DNA from: CAYWTX01 sp964461295
GTDB taxonomy: Bacteria; Planctomycetota; Phycisphaerae; SM23-33
DNA: 8,694 bases
Reading direction: 5' to 3'
Assembly (NCBI GenBank): GCA_964461295.1
Contig: CAYWTX010000695.1
Location: forward strand, 1 to 8,694
The notes beneath the pieces were generated by a model that saw nothing but the letters and a program-made list of their open reading frames with translations, made no database searches and was not told the origin of the DNA. The translations under genes and the position numbers were made by a program. Shown here in pieces: positions 1-5,900 of this stretch. The first letter of the stretch is position 1; each line of letters begins with the position of its first letter.

Positions 1-1
1 G

Positions 2-367
2 AAGGCGATGGCGCGCACCGGAGCAAAGAAATGCGTCAAAGCTGCTCGGGCCCCAGTTGGAGCCCCAGGTAAGGGACTGAGCCAGGCCGAACAGCGGGCA
101 GTCGGCAAGATAGACAACATTATCAAGGACCACCTGAAGCCAAGTGGTATTTCGGGTGCCGTCCGCGATGCTCTCGGAAACCCCGTTCCGAAACCTGGTG
201 GCGGATACTGGAACCACATGCAGGAGGTCAATGAAGCTCTTCGTGGCTTGCGGAACCAGGCGAAAGCATTGGAGGGTGTTGCAGACCCTGCCGCGCAGGC
301 CGCACGTCAGCGAGCATTGGACGCCATTGAGCAGGTTGAGGAAGCGACGAAGGGGCTTGGGATATGA
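2..367 (+). CDS. C-terminal part of a polymorphic toxin, probable Ntox28-type toxin domain (5' end outside window)
   Basis: The frame is open to the window edge. The ATG at 8 has no ribosome binding site in view, so this is most likely the tail of a longer secreted toxin and not a 119-residue protein. Counting from that ATG, residues 1-30 are a basic, Ala/Gly/Pro-rich linker. From about residue 34 there is a compact domain with the motif HLKPSGISGAVRD, then GNPVPKPGGGYWNHMQEV and a helical tail rich in Ala, Glu and Gln. From memory this pattern matches the 'polymorphic toxin type 28' (Ntox28) domain, predicted to be an RNase; some CDI toxins of this kind attack tRNA. The delivery part (CdiA, RHS or other) is not in the window, so the secretion route is unknown. 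The stop overlaps the start of the downstream gene by ATGA, the usual toxin-immunity arrangement. Toxin class is moderately sure; catalytic residues cannot be assigned by eye. Confidence 0.68.
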   Translation, partial: KAMARTGAKKCVKAARAPVGAPGKGLSQAEQRAVGKIDNIIKDHLKPSGISGAVRDALGNPVPKPGGGYWNHMQEVNEALRGLRNQAKALEGVADPAAQAARQRALDAIEQVEEATKGLGI

Positions 368-768
368 GCCCCACTACCTTCCATGACATTGAAATAGCGA
401 AGGGCCTCGTTACAGTTGGCGTCAAGGACCAGTCTGCACTGTCTGATTGGTACGTCCGTATGCGCGACGTTCCATTGTCAGCGTTCGGTATCGAAGACCT
501 GTGCAAGAGTGTCAGGCAGAACTTGTACCCGGAGTACGTGGTCCCAACTGCGATTGAGGCGATTGAGAAGGAGCCGCTGGCTGGAGAAATGTATGACGGG
601 GAGTTGGCCGTTTCCTTTCGTGCCGTCTCCGTGGCCTTCTGGCACGAACACCAAGAGCTCGCAGGAAGACTGCTTAGTGTTATGAAGGAGATCCTTCCTC
701 GATTGGGCGACGATGTGAAGGGCGATGTCGTCGCGACCGTGGTGACTATCGAAGCCGCGATAGGCTAG
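364..768 (+). CDS. CdiI-like immunity protein for the upstream toxin
   Basis: This encodes a 134-residue acidic protein with no signal peptide or membrane segment, so it should act in the cytoplasm by binding and blocking the toxin domain encoded just upstream. The start is well supported: AAGGGG at 350-355 lies eight bases before the ATG, and the ATG overlaps the toxin stop by four bases (ATGA), which suggests translational coupling. The middle carries DLCKSVRQNLYPEYVVPTAI followed by PLAGEMYDGEL. From memory this is the signature of proteins annotated as 'contact-dependent growth inhibition system immunity protein', where an R-Q-N-L-[YF] helix precedes a P-L-A-G-E-x-Y-D-G-E-L motif. Length is typical for that group. 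GC is well below that of the large gene further right, so the pair was probably acquired together. It could be an immunity protein of a neighbouring family; the family number is uncertain, the immunity role much less so. Confidence 0.66.
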   Translation: MSPTTFHDIEIAKGLVTVGVKDQSALSDWYVRMRDVPLSAFGIEDLCKSVRQNLYPEYVVPTAIEAIEKEPLAGEMYDGELAVSFRAVSVAFWHEHQELAGRLLSVMKEILPRLGDDVKGDVVATVVTIEAAIG

Positions 769-817
769 CCCGGATTCCCACGGAGGGTCGCGCGGCTAAC
801 ATTTCGGGGCGTTGGCC

Positions 818-827
818 GGCGTTAGCG
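818..827 (+). repeat. Candidate terminal inverted repeat, distal (3') end of the insertion sequence
   Basis: GGCGTTAGCG is matched as a perfect reverse complement at 2483-2492, on the other side of the transposase. A 10-bp match in these two short flanks is unlikely by chance. However, identity ends abruptly after ten bases and no target duplication is seen, so it could be a recombination scar or a coincidence. Confidence 0.42.
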
Positions 828-849
828 GACCATTTTACCCCACGCTCGG

Positions 850-1797
850 CTATCCGAACACGAAGCGCAATCGCTTGCGGCCCAGCCAGGGAATCAGCAC
901 CTCCATCTTGTCGTACCCCGCCGCAATCAGCAACGGATTCGGCGCGCGCTTCTGGAACCGCACGTCGATCGTCCTGTCGCCGATCTCCACCGTGGCGGAG
1001 GCGTCCACAAAGTCGCGAAAGACGTGCCGCGACTTTGCCGTCGCATACCCGTTGCCGATACGCCCGCCCAGCAGGCGATAGAGGCTGCTGGCCATCAGCG
1101 TCAGTTGGAGGTCGCAGTTGACCTTCATGGCCACCGTGGATGACAGGGCGTCCATGTGGAAGAAGTCGATCCCGTCGGCGATGCTGTTCTCGACGATCAT
1201 CCGCTGGGCATAGCGCCCGACCAGTTTGGCCGGCGAGGTCCGCATCGCGTTGGTCAGCAGCAAGGTGGGCTCTTCGTGCCCCAGGTCGGCGATGGTCAGT
1301 TGCCTGATCTCGCCCTCGTAGCCGCTCAGGTGGATCGGTTCATCCAGGATGCGGGGCGTCCGATAGGCGCGGGCGACGTTCTCCAGTTCAATTCGTCGCC
1401 ATCGCGAGACCGGCACCTGGGCGATCTGGCCGAGCATCTGCCGCGACCGGCGCCTCAGCGTCAGGAAGCGGATGCCCATCTGGTTCAGGTCGCTGAGCTT
1501 GTCATAGGTGGTCAGGCGTGAATCGAAGACCAGTTCCTCCAGCAGCCGTCCGGTCCGCGCCTGCCAGAACTCCACAAATCGGAGGACCTCGTCGCTCTGG
1601 TCGGCCTTCCGCAGATTGGCGTTGGCGTAGCAGAAGACTCGCTGGCCGGCGTCGTGGGCCAGGAAGGCCAGAATGCCCTTCTGCCGGCGGCTGCGCTTGG
1701 AGACGTAGTGCTTCTCCAGCAGCGCGTGTTCGCCGTGAGACGGGATGGTGTGGAAGCCCGGCCTGCTGGACGATGGCGTCGAACGGCACCTGGGCAA
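850..1797 (-). pseudogene. Transposase, C-terminal fragment (DDE catalytic core without its first Asp)
   Basis: This fragment of 315 codons ends at the TAG at 850-852. Only residues from about 14 onward (GFHTIPSHGEHALLEKHYV, base 1758 and below) look like transposase; the first 13 are out-of-frame translation before the break. The core motifs are FDSRLTTYDKL around residues 91-101, where D92 is the likely second catalytic Asp, and YAQRMIVEN at 196-204, a Y-x2-R-x3-E pattern with E203 the likely catalytic Glu. The position where related transposases have an Asp before FH-x-(V/I)-P is Gly14 here, right at the junction, so the first catalytic Asp appears lost. The C-terminus (HMDALSSTVAMKVNCDL onward) looks intact. 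With the N-terminal piece it forms one gene inactivated by deletion plus frame change. The family reading is from remembered homologues; the frame switch is seen directly. Confidence 0.72.
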
Positions 1798-2326
1798 GAT
1801 ACGGCAGGAAGAGGAACAGCCCGCCGAACTGGGTTCGGACGGCCCGTGGCGTCAGGTCGAGTTGTCTCGCGTCGGCCGCCGGGGCGACGTCGGGCTTGAC
1901 GCCCGAAGGGCGTTCCTCGTCGCGCCTTCGAGGCAGACGGGCGAAGCCTTCCTGCCGGAGGTGGATGGCCACCATGGCGGGGCTGATGGAGGGTCCCTCG
2001 GCGCCGAGGACCTTGGCGATGTCGTAGATGGACAGGTTCTTCTTGCGGAGGTCGATGATCCGCTCGCGAAGTTTGGACTTCTGCGGCCGGGCAGGCGGCC
2101 CTTTGGTTGGCGTGCGGAAGAACTCCCGGTGGGGGTGTTTGCGGAAGTGGTGGCAGAGGACGCGGAAGCTGCCCGGGGAGTATCCGAAGCGTCCGGCGGC
2201 TTCGGCGGAGGCCAATCCCTCGACGAAGTAGGCTCGGAGGGCCTCGTACTGGCGGTGGAGGGCGTTGGCGGGTTGGAGGAAGTAGCTGGAGATGTCCGTT
2301 ACCTGTTCGTCTTTATTGTTATACAT
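1502..2326 (-). pseudogene. Transposase, N-terminal fragment (helix-turn-helix region)
   Basis: It starts at the ATG at 2324-2326. Residues 1-192 (down to base 1751) look like genuine transposase: YEALRAYFVEG at 27-37 opens a first helix-turn-helix (about 27-62), and SKLRERIIDLRKKNLSIYDI at 84-103 opens a second, Sin3/IS-type DNA-binding helix pair (to about 130). These are followed by a basic linker and the hydrophobic GGLFLFLPYLAQVPFDAIV (168-186). After AGLP at residue 192 the reading turns into Arg/Pro/Ala-rich nonsense to the stop at 1502-1504, while the true homologous reading continues in the other frame. The two good parts add up to about 495 residues. Remembered full-length relatives are longer by several tens of residues, so an internal piece is missing at the switch. 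The product, if made, would bind DNA without catalytic activity. Confidence 0.68.
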
Positions 2327-2332
2327 GATTCC

Positions 2333-2361
2333 ACTATATTAGCCATGCCATCGTCCGCCAA
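2333..2361 (-). promoter_or_regulatory. Possible promoter of the transposase gene (leaderless)
   Basis: On the minus strand TTGGCG (2356-2361) and TATAGT (2333-2338) are separated by exactly 17 bases, matching the sigma-70 consensus at 4/6 and 5/6 positions. The expected transcription start falls at about base 2326, the A of the ATG, so the mRNA would be leaderless. No Shine-Dalgarno sequence is seen before that ATG, which agrees with this. Prediction by eye only. Confidence 0.35.
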
Positions 2362-2416
2362 GAGAACACTTCAATTTCCGATAGAAGGCCATACACGAAG
2401 GCCTTTCCTGGAGATC

Positions 2417-2429
2417 GGGGGGAGGGGGG
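2417..2429 (+). repeat. Short G-rich tract
   Basis: Two runs of six G separated by A lie in the leader between the insertion-sequence promoter and its candidate end. This is the opposite strand orientation to the C-rich tract at 8486-8517. Only two long runs are present, so quadruplex formation within one strand is doubtful. Confidence 0.35.
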
Positions 2430-2482
2430 CAATCGGTGGCCGCATTGTGGCACAGTGGACACGTAGTATATGTGACACTTGG

Positions 2483-2492
2483 CGCTAACGCC
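2483..2492 (-). repeat. Candidate terminal inverted repeat, 5' end of the insertion sequence
   Basis: CGCTAACGCC is the exact reverse complement of 818-827. It lies 157 bases upstream of the transposase ATG, a rather long leader for an insertion sequence, which is a point against it being the true end. Confidence 0.42.
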
Positions 2493-2576
2493 TGTCGCTG
2501 ATGATCCCCTCTAAACGCGGTATCTCCGGCCAGAATCGCTAGGGCCAATCCCCCGTGTGGGAATCCAGGCCAGATC

Positions 2577-2591
2577 AAATCTCCTATCAGT
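2577..2591 (+). repeat. Single copy of the AAATTTCCTATCAGT motif
   Basis: AAATCTCCTATCAGT differs at one of 15 positions from the first unit of the tandem repeat at 8545-8588 and has the same orientation. The two preceding bases (TC) also match. It is an AT-rich island in a GC-rich intergenic region. Function unknown; probably a remnant of a dispersed repeat. Confidence 0.5.
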
Positions 2592-2660
2592 CTGGCCCCG
2601 GCAGCGAGTCCGGTCCACGCGGGCCGGACGCCGCCGTTCCGGGCGGGCAACCACGCCGTC

Positions 2661-2675
2661 CGGGCCGACGGCCCG
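2661..2675. other. GC-rich hairpin
   Basis: CGGGCC and GGCCCG pair perfectly around a three-base loop (GAC). There is no T-run after it on either strand, so it is not a classical terminator. In sequence this rich in GC such hairpins arise easily by chance. Confidence 0.3.
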
Positions 2676-2733
2676 CGTTTGTGCCGGAACCGGTCTCCGT
2701 GAACCAGACCCGCGGGCCGATTGCGTGCGGCGT

Positions 2734-2756
2734 CGTAAACAGGAACACGGTTTACG
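2734..2756. promoter_or_regulatory. Inverted repeat CGTAAAC-N9-GTTTACG, possible operator
   Basis: A perfect 7-bp inverted repeat with a nine-base centre lies 212 bases before the large gene's ATG. It is markedly AT-richer than its surroundings. The symmetry and length suit a dimeric regulator's binding site or a short RNA hairpin. No regulator gene is in the window to connect it with. Confidence 0.3.
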
Positions 2757-2954
2757 CAATTTGGGAGGCTGGAATGCTTGACGGACGGGTTCAAGAAGGG
2801 GGAGTATGGTCGAGGTCGTGCCATGGCCGGGCCGTCCCGTCGGTCCCGGGTGCCGACGTTGTTGGCGGCGGGTGAAGAGCGTATTCTGGCGGCGTCGGCG
2901 AGAAGCCCCGTGTACGACAGCTAAACAGCGCGGCGGCGCCGAAACACCGCGGGC

Positions 2955-2960
2955 AAGGAG
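2955..2960 (+). promoter_or_regulatory. Ribosome binding site of the large secreted-protein gene
   Basis: AAGGAG lies eight bases before the ATG at 2969 and sets that start. The signal peptide begins directly at this Met. Confidence 0.75.
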
Positions 2961-2968
2961 ACGACTCG

Positions 2969-5900
2969 ATGGTCCGCAACATTGTTCGCAAGGCCGTGGC
3001 GGTTGCTGTGGGATGGGCGTTCGCGGCGACGTGCGGCGCGGCGGCGGCGGGTCCGGCCAGCCAGGCGTCCGCGCCGGAGTTGGCCCGGGCCGTCGGCAGC
3101 CTGGCGGCTGCGCGCGATGCCCTGGCCGGCCTGCTCGAGCGGCGAGTCGCGAATGACGCCGCGAAGGCCCCGGCCGTGGATGTCGTACTCGACCTGACCG
3201 AGGCGTTGACATCCTACGCGAATCTCCAGAACCGGCCGATGCCGGGCACGGCGCCCCAGTGGCGCGACATCGTGGGCCAGAGCCTCTCCCGGATAGGGAA
3301 GAAGGAGTTTGCCCCCGGTCGCGAGGACGTCCAGTTGTCGTTCCAGCAGCGGGGCGGCCGGTGGTTCGGGCCGCACATGGGCATGCTGTCGTCGAAGTTC
3401 CGGCAGGCCTACCATCCGCGGTCGTGTGACCAACTGGGGTTGAAGGCGACTGATGCGGGCGTGGCCGGCGGGTTCGCCCTGACGAGCGTCTGGGGCGACC
3501 GGCGCTACGACATGCACTTCTCCGGCGAATCGACCTCCTGCACGATCGCGGAGTTCCGACAGTGGAAGGACTCCGAGGGCGGCACATTCTGGGCGGACTG
3601 GTGGGTCGGGGCGCGGGAACGCCTGCGCCCGTGGACGCAGCGGTTCACCATTGACGCCGCCCAGCGCCGCGGCTGGCTGCTGAAGGCGGCGCTGCTGGCG
3701 CCGGCGGACGCCCTAGCCGGCTCGGCGGTTCCGGACCTGGACTTCCACGTCTGGATCGAGGACGGGCGGATTCTGCGCGGGTACGCCATCGTGCCCGGCA
3801 AGCTGCCCGGACGCGGGCCGGAAGTGATCCTCTCGCTGGGCGCCTGGTCGGTGAAGGACAAGGCGATGGAGGCCGAGTTCGTCGTCGGGGTCGGCGCCAC
3901 CAAGCGGATCTGCCGGCTGAGAGCCGCCCTGCCGGACGCGGAAGCCGGGCGGTTCACTGGCGCGTACCACATGGTTGGCGAAAAGGGCGAGACCGACGGG
4001 GTGGCGGCTGGGACGCTCTATCGCGCGTTTGCGGGCGCCTACACGACAGACAGCGTGGACGGGCGTTGGACGAAGGACGTGCTGGCCGGGGTGGCGCCGG
4101 CGACCCCCGCGAAGATCGAGTTGGCGACGCCGACGGCGACTGGCCTGGCGCAGGTGGTGGAGGTCTACGAGCAGGTGGCGGCGCTGGATTGGGCACTGCG
4201 GGAGTATCCGCTGCCGCCGGCGGACGCGCTCCGCGGCGTGCGGCTCGGCCTGGACGACCGGTACACGTATTACCCGGCCAACTTGTCGTTCTACCGTAAG
4301 GCGACGCAGCGGGACGTGCCGCCCAAGGCGCCGGCGCACATGCACCAGGCGCTGGCCGACAGTCTCGGCGCGGGGTCGGCCGGGGCCGCGGAGTACGCCG
4401 CGGGCCTGGTTCGAGCGGCGCAGGCGGCCCTGGCCGACCGGCAGGCGGAGCACCGGCCGGCGGTGGGAATCCCGGAAGCATCCGACCCCGACTTCCTCCC
4501 CGCCGGGAACGCGCGGATGATGGATCGGGCGGCGGACCGCGGCAATCTGCTGCCCGCCGCGGGCGAAGAAACGGAGGCCGACTGGCGGCTCCTGGGCGAC
4601 TGGACGTGCTTGGGCTTCATTCAGCGGACCAGTTCGTTCGATGCCGCTCCGTACATGCCGGAGATCGCCGTCTCTGCCGCCTTGCGGCCCGGCGGCGCGC
4701 CGCTGGAGATCGGCCGGCCGGTGCGGATTCCCAACGCCGACCCCGGCGAGCATCTCTGGGCCTGGCGAGCCAACGGCGATCCGGTGGACGGCCAGGTGAC
4801 CATTCCGCGCGACTGCCTGCTTGCCCTGAAGACCAAGGCGGTACGCGGGCGATGGGGCGGGGCCAAGGGCACCGGCATCGACGGCGAGACGCTGGACTAC
4901 TACTATCACAACCTGGTCACCTGGTACGCGACGACGACGATCCGCACCGAGAAGGCCCGGCGGGTGTGGCTGGCCCTCACGATCAACTGGGACGGGCGAT
5001 TGTGGGTGAACGACCGGCTGGTTTGGCGGCCGAACCGCGAGCACACGCCCGGGCATGTGGCCGTCATTCCCGTGGACCTGAAGGCCGGCGAGAACCGCCT
5101 GACGATCTGCTGCTCGCGCCGGCCGACCGAGGACGGCAACAACGGGAACCTGGGCGCCCTGACCTTCAAGTACGGGGAGAAGTCGTTCGGCACGTTTGCC
5201 GTGTGGGTGGCCGGCAGCGGCCGGCCGCGAACGGCGGAGGCCGTGGCGGCGGCGTTGGAGAAGGAGCGCGCGGGCGACAAGGAACGGGCGGCTGCGCAGG
5301 CGTCGCGCGGGATTCGCGGACGGCGCGGCGACGGCACGGGGCGATACCCCGACGCCAAGCCGCCGGTGGCGTGGGACATTGCCAAGGGAATCAACATCCG
5401 CTGGAAGAAGTCGATCCCCACCGACGACGCCGAACCGGTCATCGTGGGCAAGCGGCTGTTCGTCACGACGTACACCGGCGAGGTCGTCTGCCTGGACGCA
5501 ATGACCGGCGCGGAGTTGTGGCGCAAGAAGCCGGAGGCCAAGGGCGACGCGCCCGCCGCCCCCTACCCCCCGCAGGCCGTCACATCCACGTTCGCAATGT
5601 CGTCGCTGATGTGGGGCCCGCCGGCCAAGCCGCTGGCGGTCAAGCCGCACGCGGCGCTGAGCCGGTCGTGTCTGACGCCGCTGGCCGACGGCCGGCAAGT
5701 CTGGGCGCACGACCCCCGCGGCGTCGTGGCGTGCTTCGACCACGAAGGGCGCCAGATCTGGGCGCAGGCCGTTGCGGCCCAGGTCCCGCGATTCACCGAG
5801 GGCGGATACGTCGCCACGCGCGTGCTTCCGCTCACGCACCCGGCCATCATCGGCCAGCGACTGGTGGTTGCGGCGGGCGAGGGCCTGGCCGCGCTGGACT

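Larger units (their letters stand above)
818..2492 (-). mobile_element. Defective insertion sequence with a broken DDE transposase
   Basis: This is an element of about 1.67 kb carrying one transposase reading frame on the minus strand, now broken in two. A perfect 10-bp inverted repeat (GGCGTTAGCG at 818-827, its complement at 2483-2492) brackets the coding region. It is the best candidate for terminal repeats, although homology beyond ten bases is poor. No target-site duplication is visible outside these points: left flank GTTGGCC, right flank TGTCGCT. The transposase looks IS4/IS1634-like by its Y-x2-R-x3-E pattern, but I cannot name the IS family with certainty. The element lies between the low-GC toxin/immunity pair and the high-GC secreted-protein locus. 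It may have taken part in bringing the former in, but with one copy in view this is speculation. Boundaries are approximate. Confidence 0.6.
2493..2968. other. Non-coding region between the insertion sequence and the large secreted-protein gene
   Basis: This is 476 bases with no convincing gene. Open frames here are Arg/Pro/Gly-rich and have no recognisable motif. It holds one copy of a 15-base motif that recurs at the right end of the window (2577-2591), a tight GC hairpin (2661-2675), a 7-bp inverted repeat (2734-2756) and the ribosome binding site of the next gene. The promoter of that gene should lie here. TTGACG at 2778-2783 with TATGGT at 2805-2810 is the nearest pair, but the 21-base spacing is too long to trust. 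No tRNA- or riboswitch-like fold was recognised. Confidence 0.5.

Noticed and set aside
793..827. GCTAAC...GTTAGC pairing after the immunity gene, considered as an integron attC site
   Set aside because: The outer boxes deviate from the attC consensus (GTTAGCG lacks the purine and pyrimidine at the last two positions), the span is only about 35 bases against a usual minimum near 55, and no integrase is present. The right box doubles as the candidate insertion-sequence end.
1745..2488. A 247-codon plus-strand frame opposite the transposase N-terminus
   Set aside because: It is antisense to the helix-turn-helix region, whose minus-strand reading has clear transposase motifs; the plus-strand product is Gly/Glu/Val-rich without motifs.
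2778..2810. TTGACG and TATGGT considered as the promoter of the large gene
   Set aside because: The spacing is 21 bases, too long for a sigma-70 promoter, and the alternative hexamer at correct spacing matches only three of six positions.
2511..3587. Minus-strand frames of 358 and 198 codons over the leader and start of the large gene
   Set aside because: They are Arg/Pro/Ser-rich low-complexity readings that run across both intergenic and coding sequence, with no family motif and no ribosome binding site noticed.
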